From the NCBI GenBank assembly GCA_009667805.1, contig CM019064.1, forward strand, positions 112,690,328 to 112,754,327: a DNA stretch of 64,000 bases, in the 5' to 3' direction. This document shows positions 1 through 12,677 of this stretch, piece after piece. Numbering within the stretch: the first letter of the stretch is position 1; every line of letters starts with the position of its first letter. The position numbers and the translations under genes are program-made. The notes under the pieces are model-generated. The model worked only from the letters and a program-made list of their open reading frames with translations. It was not told where the DNA came from and made no database searches. This DNA is from Leptobrachium leishanense. Taxonomy: Eukaryota > Chordata > Amphibia > Anura > Megophryidae.

Positions 1-627
1 GCTGCATACTCCGTATAACTCTGGAATTCATGCACAGATTGCCCTGCTGACACCCAGGATTAGAGTGACCCAGGCTGGTGCGTGTCCCAGGCTGGTGCCC
101 CCCAATCTCCCATTCCTTTTTATATGCTTCAACACAATTAATGGGGATTAATCCCAGTATCCTCAGCCTGTAACAGCAGTATATTGTGGCATTAAGACTT
201 CTGTATAAAGATACTCTGAACCACTCTACACTCTATGTATGACCCACTCCCCTGATACAGCCTGTGTACAGTTTGCAGGAATACTCGGTGCTGCTGATCG
301 TTGCAGCAGGTGTATATAGGAAGACAATCCCTGCAAATCCACTGCCCTCATGCCATACACTGCCTGTGTGTATTCAGTGTATGATGTGTCACAGCCTATA
401 GTAATGCGAAGTATCCCCTTATCTACTGTGTACTGCAGGGACTGAAAGTCCTGTCACTCTCAGCCAGGGGTACAGGTACATAGAGATAGCACAGGTGAGA
501 TGGTGCCCATAACTTAGAGTGCCTGTATAATGCCAGCAACCTGTATCTGACTGCTGGGGGAATACTACTCCCATAATCTCCAGTTACTGGCAGATATCTG
601 GGGACGCAGGCAGTGTAGGGCAGGTTT
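1..627. other. No gene recognised
   Basis: I see no coding region, RNA gene or clear repeat here. The sequence has ordinary base composition, short open frames only, and no splice-bounded frame I would defend. Confidence 0.4.
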
Positions 628-919
628 GACTGTAAGCTCCTATGAGCAGGGCCCTCTACACCTCTTGTTTCCATCATATGTCCATTTATATGTATTTCGT
701 TCCTTTTGGTCATTGTAAAGCACTGCGGAAACTGTTGTGCTATATAAATGATGACAATAATAATAATTTGGAAGGATTATTAGTATTGTCGTCATTTATA
801 TAGCGCAACATTTCCTCAGTGCTTTACAATGACCAAAGGGAACGAGATACAGATAAACAGACATAGGATGGAATCGAGAGGAGCAGATGGCCCTGCTCAT
901 AGGAGCTTACAGTCTAGAC
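628..919. repeat. Inverted pair of a short interspersed repeat
   Basis: The segment 628-771 runs from 'gtaagctcctatgagcaggg' to a tail with 'cattgtaaagcactgcgga' and 'gctatataaat'. Segment 772-919 is the same unit in reverse complement, so the two copies meet tail to tail. A diverged third copy lies at about 37388-37530. The tail resembles a common amphibian interspersed repeat; I cannot assign a family name. Confidence 0.7.
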
Positions 920-1055
920 CAGGGGTCAGCAACCTTGGCTTCCTGATGTTTTAGGAACTACATTTCCCATGTGGCTCATTCAGCCTAATGGATGACTGAG
1001 CATCGAAGGAGATGTAGTTCCCAAAACATCAGGGAGCCAAGGATGCGGACCCCTG
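920..1055. mobile_element. hAT-type MITE
   Basis: A 136-bp foldback element starts with CAGGGGTCAGCAACC, and its end is the inverse of that start. It is bounded by a perfect 8-bp duplication, GTCTAGAC, at 912-919 and 1056-1063. The 8-bp size and the central TCTAGA fit the target preference known for Charlie-type hAT elements. It has no coding capacity, so it would depend on transposase from elsewhere. It inserted at the edge of the preceding repeat copy. Confidence 0.85.
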
Positions 1056-1079
1056 GTCTAGACGGATAACACAATCCAA

Positions 1080-1254
1080 CAGGGTTATTCAGAGAGTGGT
1101 GAAAAGCAGGAGAATGGCTGGACAATGGAAAATTCTAGGTCAAAATAGCCAAACCAGAAAAATTCTCCCATTCATCTCACTTTCCAAATCTGCTATTTTG
1201 ACCTAGAATTCTCCAGTCATTCTCCTGCTTTTCACCGCTCTCTGAATAATCCTG
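1080..1254. mobile_element. Foldback MITE with CAGGGTTATTCA ends
   Basis: This 175-bp near-palindrome starts CAGGGTTATTCAGAG and ends with the inverted counterpart. The arms include GGTGAAAAGCAGGAGAATG and CTAGGTCAAAATAG. Flanking CAA triplets (1077-1079 and 1255-1257) suggest a 3-bp target duplication, as in PIF/Harbinger elements. Larger elements with the same start lie at 22201 and about 52506. Confidence 0.7.
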
Positions 1255-2205
1255 CAAATGTTTTATCAATAATTATTTCATTCTATTCTTCAGGTTACGT
1301 AAAATTGAAGTGAAAAGGTTCTGCAATTTGTTAGAATGACAATATGATCAATGAACCATTTTTGAAGCTCATTTTGACAATGTTTGGGTCTGCATATTCT
1401 GACAACTTCAATAAAAATTGTACTAGAAGTATTTTTTTTTTATACAAATGTTTTTTCACTTTGGTCGCTCCACTGACCAACTTTATATTGTATTTTTATT
1501 AAGTAATAGTCACACATATTTAAGTTTGACATTTTTAACTGTTTCTCCAGTTTTGAAAGCAGCCCCTGCATGATCAGATCTCCTAATTATATGTTAATTG
1601 AGGGGGCAAAAACTGATAGTGCATTGCAATAGAATGTCCTGTGAAGTGTGAATTACATTCATATTGAAAAGAGCTCTGTATTAAAGCAGGACAGATACCC
1701 CCTAACAGCATTTTACTGGAACCACAGCTTCCATACCTAGATTTGTGCTTTGAGGTCGGAGGTGGAGTTTTCTTGGTCCAGGTGTATAGCTGGGAGAGCC
1801 CCCCTGCAGCTTGGAAGCTCCTACTGATTGCTAAAAGTTGAATAACCAGAATGACCAGGAGTACTAGACTAAGCAGAGTACGGCTGATCGAAAGTAAAAT
1901 TAGTAGAAAATTCTTGTAAATGCAAAGAAAACGGATGCCCTTTACCGCTGCACCTTGTATCCATGCTGTATAAGGCAGCAGTGCACCCAGTGTCGTCCTG
2001 CTGGAGTCTGTCCCTCTGACATAGGGTTAAATTGAGGAATGCCTACAGACTGCCGGCCTGTGCTGTGAGGGCGTCCAGTGTGGTTTAAGCAGACACTGTT
2101 TGCTCTGATACCTTTCAAAGCAGCTTCAGAGGCAGACATGGGAGGGGGGATTTTAGCCTGTGCTGCATTTTAGGAGACTCGGCAGACCCAGCGCTTCCTG
2201 GAAAG
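1255..2205. other. No gene recognised
   Basis: AT-rich single-copy-looking sequence. No splice-bounded frame or repeat family is recognisable to me. Confidence 0.4.
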
Positions 2206-2212
2206 AAAGAGG

Positions 2213-3105
2213 AGGTGGAGGGGGCGTGGCCATTAATCGATTAGCAGCCTGAGTTAATCGATGCGGAATCGTGGGAGGCAGCATCGCGATGCATCAGGGA
2301 AACGATTATATTTGACAGCAATAAAATCTCACAAATTATATATACAGTAATCCCCCAAAATTCTTGAAAAAACGCGAATTGTGGCTGCGCTAAAAAAAGC
2401 ACAGCCATGCAGCGTTAGGACCCAGGAGCCGCCGTCCTCCTGGCAGAATGGCTGCTCCTGTGCATCTCCAGACTCAAGATCGCGTCCAGGACATTCTCCT
2501 CTCTTGGCATCGTTCAGAGAGAGGAGATGCCGAGACTCCTGTGCATCCCCGCAAGCATGGTCCAGGGATCCAGGAGCCTTGGCATCTCCTCTCTCATAAT
2601 GATGCCGAGAGAAGGGAATGCCCTGGCCACGATAGTGCGCCCGGAGACGCACAGGAGCAGCTTCTCTGCCGGGGTGTTGTGTCATATATGGTTCCTTATG
2701 GAATACTGTTCCAAGGAGCCCTCGCAAAGATCGGAACTCCACTTCCCCAGGCTCCAACACATCAGGGGGCTGCACAAAGGCGTGTGTTTGGGAGGCGCTG
2801 ATGTGTTGGAGCCTGGGGAGGCGGAGTTCTGTTCTTTGCCGAGGGCTCCTTGGAACAGTATTCGATAAGGAACCATAGATGACACACCGGGATGCTACTA
2901 CCACGTGGTAAGCGGAAAAAATCTGCGAACCACTGAGTCCGCGGACGCGGAACCGCGAATGAACGGGGGATTACTGTATATAATTTGTGAGATTTTATTG
3001 CTGTCAAATATAATCGTTTCCCTGATGCATCGGGATGCTGCCTCCCATGATTCCGCATCGATTAACTCAGGCTGCTAATCGATTAATGGCCACGCCCCCT
3101 CCACC
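2213..3105. repeat. Nested palindrome from a hAT-type element end
   Basis: The outer arms (about 2213-2342 and 2979-3105) are reverse complements. They contain 'ggggcgtggcc', several ATCGAT motifs and 'gcatcagggaaacgattata'. The same arm sequence forms the right end of the hAT-type element at 23232-24919, so two copies of that terminus face each other here. A second TIR element sits exactly at the centre, and a third palindrome lies inside that. Open frames across the arms are by-products of the symmetry. Confidence 0.75.
2345..2976. mobile_element. TIR element with CAGTAATCCCCC ends
   Basis: The terminal inverted repeats read CAGTAATCCCCC and are flanked on both sides by TA (2343-2344 and 2977-2978). 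This fits a Tc1/mariner or pogo/Tigger-type non-autonomous element. Its centre (about 2684-2886) is another palindrome of roughly 100-bp arms around the motif 'ctccaacacatcag'. No transposase is encoded. Confidence 0.65.
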
Positions 3106-3850
3106 GTTAAATATATATGAATCAGGAAAGAATGATGAAAAAGAAAAAAAGTGTTTTGGCCCAGGGTGAAGTATGCGGTATAGGTAGTGCTATATCAAGA
3201 TGTCTGCGTATATATGCACAGCTTAATCTGGATAATGTGCCTCAGACAGATAATGATTTCATAGGATGAATGTACAAATTTATTCCATCCCAATTGTCAT
3301 AGGAATGACATAAATGCCGACAATTATAACGGCAGCAGCAATCATACAGAGACGGTCACAGGAAACCTTATGAGTCCAATTGGACTTCCTGTAAATCCCT
3401 AAAGCTATAGTAATTTCTGCTCAGTACCTGCAACCCATGTCATCCCAGAGACTACATAGAAAGGGGTATACAAAAATCACAATTGATAAAACCTGGACAC
3501 AGAATCCAATCAACACCGCAAGCCAAAATAGTACACTGCTAAAACAAAAAAAAGATTCTTAAGATGTGTTCAACGCACGGTTTGCTGTCATACTACACGG
3601 CTTGCTCAAGAGCTAATGGCATCTCATAGCTCTCACCACTCATATATCCTATATTTCCACATGGTTTAACCAATTAGATTGCATACTGGAATGCCCAACA
3701 CCTGAATTCAGTCAGTCTCCATAGCAACCATCCATATCCAAAGTGTCCCGTGGTCACATGATTAGTACAAACCAATGGGACAGCGCTCCTTCCAATTAGT
3801 CAGGGTGCCCAATCTCAGAACTCATCAATTGGACCGGCTGGATGGAGTAG
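3106..3850. other. No gene recognised
   Basis: Unassigned sequence between repeats. I see no convincing frame, RNA gene or terminal repeats. Confidence 0.35.
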
Positions 3851-4040
3851 AGGTAACATCATTGTTCTGCGTGGAGAGAGCCTGTGGAGCCATGGGTTCG
3901 ATCCCGACAAGCAACCTCTCCAGTAAGTGTCCTTGGGCAAGACACCTAACGGTACATACTCGCCACCCAGGACATACTCGAAAATGAGAGAAATCTCAAT
4001 GTATCCTTCCTGGTAAAATCCTTTCTCTAATTTTTTTTTT
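3851..4040 (+). mobile_element. tRNA-derived SINE
   Basis: GGTTCGATCC at 3895-3904 matches the RNA polymerase III B box of tRNA genes. It is followed by 'gtccttgggcaagacac', a body common in vertebrate tRNA-derived SINEs. The unit ends with 'aatctcaatgtatccttcct', then 'ggtaaaatcctt' and a T-rich tail. The same tail recurs at 23801-23880. The A box is weak and I could not define target duplications. Confidence 0.65.
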
Positions 4041-4324
4041 TACAACATACCGTATATATAGGTATTCTCATAAGACAGTAATAGGTGCCACTTACAAGTG
4101 GGTTAGTTGCCACTGGCATGCTCGCACTTTGTAGTCTCATGCTGGCTGATCATATCCCTGTGTCGCTCGTCTATGATGTAATCTCAAAAAGAAAAAAAAA
4201 ACATGTGGCCCTCCCAGGGAGAAGAGAAGCTTCTGTCTGGATAGTAACCTAGCAACCCTCAAAACAAAAGTACCTTCTCTCAGATATCAGGATCTAGTAA
4301 TGTGCGTATCCCCATATTTCAATC
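4041..4324. other. No gene recognised
   Basis: Unassigned sequence with short A/T runs. No gene or repeat family identified. Confidence 0.35.
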
Positions 4325-6075
<1,751 letters not shown>

Positions 6076-6103
6076 GTATATATATATATATATAACCAAC
6101 CGC
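6076..6103. repeat. TA microsatellite
   Basis: Pure alternating TA directly beside the Tc1-like terminus. Expansion probably began from the TA target dinucleotide. Confidence 0.85.
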
Positions 6104-6196
6104 TGGCTCCTGCATTCAGAATATCTCCGTCCCATGCCTGGTGCTCGCCTGGCTCACATAGAATTCCATATACAAAATAGTATCGGAGGCACTCCG

Positions 6197-6260
6197 GTTT
6201 TATATATATAATACTCTCCAGCCACTTTATAAGGGACAACTGTTCAATTGCTTGTTAACA
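6197..6260. mobile_element. Tc1-like element end fragment
   Basis: 'ccagccactttataaggga' followed by 'ttcaattgcttgttaacac' matches the start of the element at 55437, which reads 'ccagccaccttattagtaac'. Only the terminal ~64 bp remain. Confidence 0.65.
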
Positions 6261-6261
6261 C

Positions 6262-7085
6262 AATTAGGGATGGGCTTCTGGTTCTCACCATGTGAGAAAG
6301 ACCAAAAAGGACAGGCAGACGCTCCCAGACACAGATAAGAGGGCAAGCAGCCTCTGTGTCGGAAGGCTGTGCCCCTGGTCGTCGTGGACGTGGTGCATCC
6401 TCTGCAGGGGCACACTTGTCCTTTCTAACTGGTGCTGTCCGTCTTATGCAGCAGCAACAAACAGAGGATTTGGTGGATTGGCTAACCAGGCCATCCTCAT
6501 CCTCCGAGTCCTCTGCCAGCCAGGCTTGTAGTGGTTTACAGTTCACCTCAGCTGCCAAAGCATCTAATTCAGCCTCCATGTCCACAGCTACTCCTGCCGT
6601 AGCCTCACCATGCGAGTAATTTTGCCAAGCTGGCATTTAGACGCTGTGCAAGGGGATGGTTGGGACTATATTTTTTCTTACGCTGCAGCAGCTGGGGCAA
6701 CGAAATCTGACTGCGTAAATCTGCAGCTGATGGGATGCTGTCACATTCTGAGGAAGGACCTGGTACACCCATTACTGTAGCATCATCCCTGTCAGTGGAG
6801 GTTGTAGACAATGACATGGCAAGACATATAGTGGGGGTAGAGACAGATGAGGAGGACCTATGGAAAGTGTTGTGCCAACGGGATGTGTGGCAGGTGGTCA
6901 TATGTCGCATCAAGCACGTGGTACCCAAGCGTCTGATGTTTTTCCCACGTTTGATCCTCTTCAGACATAGCTTACAAATAGCAACTCTGCAGTCTGCTGC
7001 ACATGTGAAGAACTCCCAGACAACAGAGTTCCTGGACGTGTGCTTTGAGACAACAGCGCTCTGCACCTGAGGAGCACTGACGGAG
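6262..7085 (-). pseudogene. Inverted partial duplicate of hAT N-terminal coding sequence
   Basis: Segment 6613-7085 on the minus strand nearly duplicates 7432-7915 of the plus-strand hAT gene. It includes the BED finger (CKLC and HMTTCH) and the SLPQLLQRKKKYSP stretch. The two copies are head to head, separated by about 350 bp of the plus copy's 5' coding region. Beyond 6613 the minus strand stays open for about 115 more codons of acidic, Cys-rich sequence that I do not recognise. It starts without ATG and is broken at both ends. Confidence 0.75.
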
Positions 7086-7121
7086 GAGTCAGCTGAATTG
7101 TTTGACTACAATGACAGTGAC

Positions 7122-8515
7122 ATGCTGCTTGAGGATGCGCAGCAACTCCAGTGCTCTGATGTTGACTCTGAGGTTGAGGAAGGGAGTAAAATCAGCCTAG
7201 AGGGAGGGGGTGAGAGTGACACACAAAGAACTGGCACTCATGTTCCCCCAGCAGCTGCAGCATACTGCCAGGTTGGCTCCAGTGACGAGGAGATAGGGGG
7301 TGATGATGAGGTCAGTGACTTCACCTGGGTGCCTGATCGAACAGGGGAGTCAAGTGAGAAGCAAGAGGAGGCACAACAAAAACGAGGCACAACGTCCTCT
7401 ATGAGCAACCGTAGCAAGTACAAGGCATCAGAAGTCAGTGCTGCTCAGGTGCAGAGCGCTGTTGTCTCAAAGCACACGTCCAGGAACTCTGTTGTCTGGG
7501 AGTTCTTCACATGTGCAGCAGACTGCAGAGTTGCTATTTGTAAGCTATGTCTGAAGAGGATCAAACGTGGGAAAAACATCAGACGCTTGGGTACCACGTG
7601 CTTGATGCGACATATGACCACCTGCCACGCATCCTGTTGGCACAACACTTTCCATAGGTCCTCCTCCTCATCTGTCTCTACCCCCACTATATGTCTTGCC
7701 ATGTCATTGTCTACAACCTCCACTGACAGGGATGATGCTACAGTAATGGGTGTACCAGGTCCTTCCTCAGAATGTGACAGCATCCCATCAGCTGCAGATT
7801 TACGCAGTCAGATTTCGTTGCCCCAGCTGCTGCAGCGTAAGAAAAAATATAGTCCCATCCATCCCCTTGCACAGCGTCTAAATGCCAGCTTGGCAAAATT
7901 ACTCGCATTACAGCTGCTGCCTTTCCAGCTTCTGCTGGTGGACTCCTCCTTCCGTGAATTTGCCGAATGTGCAGTACCACAGTGGCAGGTTCCAAAATGC
8001 CAGTTCTTTTCACGGAAGGCCATTCCAGCACTATACCAGCACGTGGAAGACAATGTTATGGAGTCATTGGGAAAGGCAGTCAGCAGCAAGGTGCACATTA
8101 CTTTAGACACGTGGTCCAGCAAGCATGGACAGGGCCGTTACATTTCCTTCACGGCACACTGGGTAACTCTGCTTGCAGCTGGGAGGGATCCAGGACGGGG
8201 CTCTGTGCTGGAGATTGTTCATCCACCATGCCTCCAGAAAGCTGCTTATATGAGGTCTGTCTGCTCCACCACCTCTTCCTTCTCTGGCGAAGTGGCAGTT
8301 AAACCGACGCCTGGCAGGGGCTACGCAATGGCTCAAGCAAAAAGATGCCATACTGTGCTTGAGCTGGTTTGTTTAGGGGACAGGAGCCACACTGGGCCAG
8401 AAATTCTGTCAGCTCTGCAGGGGCAGGCGCAGAGATGGTCAACACCACGCCAGCTTGAGCTGGGAATGGTCGTCTGTGATAATTCAACCTTCTCTCTGCC
8501 CAACGCCAGGGTAAG
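7122..8515 (+). pseudogene. hAT transposase (ZBED-type), N-terminal part
   Basis: Transposase of the hAT superfamily, related to vertebrate ZBED proteins. The first ATG in frame is at 7122 (MLLEDAQQLQ). An acidic, low-complexity leader of about 110 residues precedes a BED zinc finger: WEFF, CKLC and HLxxC-type residues ending RHMTTCH. The RNase H-like core begins with SLPQLLQRKKK and contains LDTWSSKHGQGRYISFTAHW. The frame slips shortly before 8515, where the stop falls next to a Penelope-like insertion. The same gene resumes at 13237. In the correct frame, LTHV is encoded across the duplicated target site. The gene is inactive. Confidence 0.85.
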
Positions 8516-9195
8516 TTGACGCATGTGGGGTGTTACCACCTTGCGGAGTTAGTAGTGTTTGGCGCTATAGTTAATTACACAATGTCCAATTGTATGAGTA
8601 TGCAGCTCACCACAGGTGTGTCACTCACCCTCAAATAGTAAAAGGAATACAAACTTAATCGTAAGGGAGCGAAAAGATGGATCTTGATAAGAGTTCGTTC
8701 ACAAATGGTGTCACAATTGCTTGGTGGTCAATATATGGTCACTATAAGAGAAAAATCACTAATTGCGCAGTATTGTAATACACATAGATCAATATGTACT
8801 CGGAAAATGGAAGAGGGTCACTCACAAACAGAGAGCCTATAGGCTCTTGGTATACACCTCTAAGCCTCTATGGGGGCTTCTCCCATCAATCAGAGTGTAG
8901 CTTGATGCAGTCCGATGGTTGGCACTTTCGACCTCGGTTGAAGCACAAAAGGACAACACATGGCACAATACCAATAGGAGACAGATGGCAATGTATAATA
9001 TAAACCGATCTACTCACGAATTTATGAGCCTCCCATTAAGTGGCTCAGTATTTGGGCTTTGGATCACTTAAGGATGGTCCAACCTCTTGCACAGAATTCC
9101 CACTGAATGGATGTAGTCAATGATCCAGGAAATTGATAAAAAGGGGGTTTATTACAAATAAAAAATCAATAAATATAAAATAATACAGGCTTCCA

Positions 9196-9245
9196 ATCCC
9201 GAAATGCGTTTCTCTTGCTCGAACTGCAAGCTTCATCAGTCGGAT
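9196..9245 (-). ncRNA. Hammerhead-type ribozyme motif in left arm
   Basis: On the minus strand the core CTGATGA (9233-9239), a stem II of CTTGC/GCAAG and GAAAC occur in hammerhead order. They are enclosed by a stem I of ATCCGA and TCGGGAT with one bulged G. The palindromic ACGCGT of the right-arm copy reads ACGCAT here, so this copy may be less able to form the short stem III. Penelope-like elements are known to carry such ribozymes. Confidence 0.6.
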
Positions 9246-9725
9246 AGCCTTCATTTTGTGTAGTGTCCTTATTTATAATAATAGCGGGCCAATCGGACCT
9301 GTATTTCCGCGTGCGTGTCACTCGCCAATCTGCGGTTCAATCATTCGCGGGCGATGGTTAGTAACGTATTTCCTCTTCCGGTTTTCAGAGGCAGTCGGAA
9401 TTCTTCTATCATGCTTCTATTTACCCACATATAATAGATACTCACCTCTCACACATCGGGATCAAGATGAGGTTTTTCAACGGGGGGGGGGGGAGAGGGT
9501 GGGAACAGACTACCCCTCTTAGAGAGAAATACAAAGATACGACACAGGGAACAGGAATACAGATGAGAATCAGAAATACTGGAAAGAGAACACTAAGGGA
9601 AGAGGATGCAGAGGAGGCCAGCGGTTCAGAGATGAAAAAAGGGGAAGATTGAGAGACCAATAGGAATATTTAATTTAAGTGGACAAAAACTGACTCAAGG
9701 ACAGATAGGGATTCTTAACAAGGGA

Positions 9726-11936
9726 TTGAAGTATGTACCCAATCAGAGAGGGGACACTTTCAATTCCTTTATTGATTTACAGAAATTTAAAAGAAAACTT
9801 TGTTTAAAACGTTTCTTTGCCAAAACCCCTATAGAGAGAACGATAACATCTAACAATCAATATATACATACCACATTAAAGGACAAATCGAGTTTTTACC
9901 CTGGACATATGACCTCGAAGGAGATTGACACCTTCGACCAAATGATCCAGAGAGACATTAGGAAGTTGGACAAGAAAAATATATATACCAAACCCACTAA
10001 TCTAACCATAGGAGAATATGAAGGATTAAAACAATTAGAGAAGGATACCAATCTAATCATAAAACCTGCAGATAAAGGGGGGGGGGTAGTGATACTCAAT
10101 AAAGAACAATACAACCAGGAAGCAAGTAGGTTACTAAATGACCCCCATACATATACCAAACTACAAAGAGACCCCACTGAACGAATCAAAAACATCTTTT
10201 ATGAATATTTACAGCGAGGTAAGGATAGTGGCATTATTAATGACAATGAATATTGATATCTCAAAATTAATTTCCCACGCATACCCGTATTATATTACCT
10301 GCCTAAGGTGCATAAAAATAAGGAACATGCACCTGGCCGCCCAATCGTATCGGGCATTGATTCAATTTCCTGCAGAATATCTGAATATGTAGATCACCTA
10401 CTCCAACCACTGGTACAGAAGACTCCTGCCTATCTTAAAGATACCATAACAACTTTACAGCTTATTAGGGACTTAAAGTGTGAATCTAATTACATACTAG
10501 CCACATGTGATGTAAACTCACTTTACACAATAATTCCACACAAAGCCGGATGCGATGCGGCGCAACATTTTCTAACAGAATCAGGAGATTTTAAGACGGA
10601 GCAGATACAATATATAATTGAAGGTATTGATATAATACTCAGAAACAATTATTTTTGGTATGGGGATGAATTTTATCTCCAGTGTAATGGGACTACTATG
10701 GGGACGAGGTTCGCCCCCAGCTATGCCAATCTGTTCATGGCCCACTGGGAATCCAGTGTGGTGTGGGCAGGGCATGGCTGGGGGCCTAACCTCGTCCTCT
10801 ATAGGAGGTACATAGATGACATACTAATTGTTTGGAGGGGTGATCGGGAGGAGCTAAATCAGTTTTTGGAACATCTAAACCATAATGAACTAGGAATAAA
10901 ACTAGATTCCAATATAAGTAATACCCATGTGGACTTCCTCGATCTCAGTATATTTATTGAGGACGGTAAGGTCAAGCCCAAAACATTTTTTAAACCTGTC
11001 CAGGTCAATGGATACATTCATACCAGCAGTGGCCATTACCCTCCGTGGCTTAGAGCTGTCCCAAAAGGACAGCTTCTAAGGATACGCAGGAATTGTACCG
11101 AAGAAGAACAATATTTGGCTCAGGCCAACAAATTATTGGACGATTTTAAAGAAAAAGGATAAGACCAACAATTCTTGAATAAGATGAAGCAGGAGATTTT
11201 GGGAATAAATAGGGATACACTACTACAATATAGGCCAAGACAGATAGAAGAACCTGAGAGTGTCCCGTTTATTATGGATTTCAATATAGGTAATAAAACT
11301 ATAAAGCGATCCATAGAGAAATATTGGTCAATTTTGACCAATGACCCTGTTCTCAATGGTATCCTACCGGAGAAACCGCGAATAATATTTAGAGGGGGAA
11401 AGAATCTAAGTAACAACTTGGTTAGAAATCACATCAGAGATAGAGGTATATTACAACATCCTTTTGGCCTGACTTCAGGGTTCTATGGTTGTGGCCAGTG
11501 CATATCGTGCCGAAAAACTGGAAATGCAAAAAGAATAATAAGGAAGTTCGATGCAGGAACCAGGGGATCGAATTATAAAATCAAGGATTTAATAACATGC
11601 CACACTAAGAATGTCATTTATTTATTACAATGCCCATGTGGGAAAAAATATGTGGGACAAACATCCCGTCACTTTATATCAGGATTAATGAACATCTTTG
11701 CAACATAGTTAGGGGCTATGATAAACATAGCGTTTCATCTCATTTTAAGGAACAAAACTTGGTGTAGTCCAAGGAATATGCAATTTACAGGTATAGAAAA
11801 GGTGAGACGGGATTGGAGTGGAGTAGATATGAGTGCTAAACTCGTTAAGAACGAGATGCGGTGGATTTACCATCTCGATACTCTAGTCCCGAATGGGTTG
11901 AATGCGGACTTTGAGGTTTGTCATTTTTTAAGATAG
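9726..11936 (+). pseudogene. Penelope-like reverse transcriptase with GIY-YIG endonuclease
   Basis: The polyprotein would copy the element's RNA and nick the target. Upstream residues include IIKPADKGGGVVILNK, then YYLPKVHKNKEHAPGRPIVS, and the catalytic RYIDDILIVW of the reverse transcriptase. A Cys-rich linker (CGQCISCRKTG) precedes the nuclease motif VIYLLQCPCGKKYVGQT, which matches GIY-YIG enzymes of this class. Two in-frame stops (about 10254 and 11160) interrupt an otherwise single frame. A pair of compensating frameshifts affects the nuclease after about 11690. The inferred protein ends near LNADFEVCHFLR at 11936. Inactive copy, moderately young. Confidence 0.9.
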
Positions 11937-11944
11937 TAATTCAG

Positions 11945-12150
11945 GTCAATATCAAGGATTCTATTATTTATTTTTCATATTTAACGTTATTTTATTTTTA
12001 TTTTCATTTTTATTTATTATTTATTATTTTTTTTATTTATTTATTATTTTTTATTTTAATTTATTTTATTTTTTATTTATTTATTATTTTTTATTTTCTA
12101 TTTTTATTTATATTTATTTTTATTTTATTTTTCCCTTTTTTTAGTATTTT
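11945..12150. repeat. T/A low-complexity tract
   Basis: A run of TTTAT/TTATT units on the plus strand lies just downstream of the Penelope coding region, within its 3' untranslated part. Confidence 0.85.
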
Positions 12151-12627
12151 TCTTTTTCTTTTACCATACAATTGCCGTAAGTAGATCACGGACAATATCC
12201 ATTGACAGTGAACACATTGCCAATTGAAGGTCCAATTCGGTATTATGTTTTCATTTGACTATACAATTGATTATATTATTTATTTTAAATCGAATATGTG
12301 GTCTAAATAGCTTTCTCTATTACAGATTAATTGTCTCCCAGGCCAGACAATTGTGTCTATTGTTATGCCTTAGGGCAATAAGGGCCGTTATGTGATCTAT
12401 GGTATATGTATATCCTTTTCTGTTGCCGAGTGCGGACTGACGCATGCGTAAATAGAAGCATGATAGAAGAATTCCGACTGCCTCTGAAAACCGGAAGAGG
12501 AAATACGTTACTAACCATCGCCCGCGAATGATTGAACCGCAGATTGGCGAGTGACACGCACGCGGAAATTACAGCTCCGATTGGCCCGCTATTATTATAA
12601 ATAAGGACAATACACACAATGAAGGCT

Positions 12628-12677
12628 ATCCGACTGATGAAGCTTGCAGTTCGAGCAAGAGAAACGCGTTTCGGGAT
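12628..12677 (+). ncRNA. Hammerhead-type ribozyme motif in right arm
   Basis: The order is stem I strand ATCCGA (12628-12633), CTGATGA (12634-12640), stem II CTTGC/GCAAG around an AGTTCGA loop, then GAAA (12661-12664). Next come palindromic ACGCGT (12664-12669), a T at the expected cleavage position 12670, and the second stem I strand TCGGGAT (12671-12677). The self-complementary ACGCGT could form a minimal or dimeric stem III. An unpaired A after CTGATGA departs from the ideal core. Such ribozymes have been reported in Penelope-like elements. Confidence 0.7.

Noticed and set aside
2329..2904. 191-codon minus-strand frame and overlapping plus-strand frames
   Set aside because: They run through nested palindromes, so both strands give similar open frames without any domain.
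3895..3904. Functional tRNA gene
   Set aside because: Only a B box is good; no cloverleaf or acceptor stem can be drawn, so it is a SINE.
6292..7070. Plus-strand frames opposite the inverted hAT duplicate
   Set aside because: Antisense of BED-finger coding sequence; no independent domain.
8511..8516. Splice donor AGG|GTAAGT at the end of the hAT frame
   Set aside because: The protein continues directly across the duplicated target site in another frame, so a frameshift plus insertion explains the break better than an intron.
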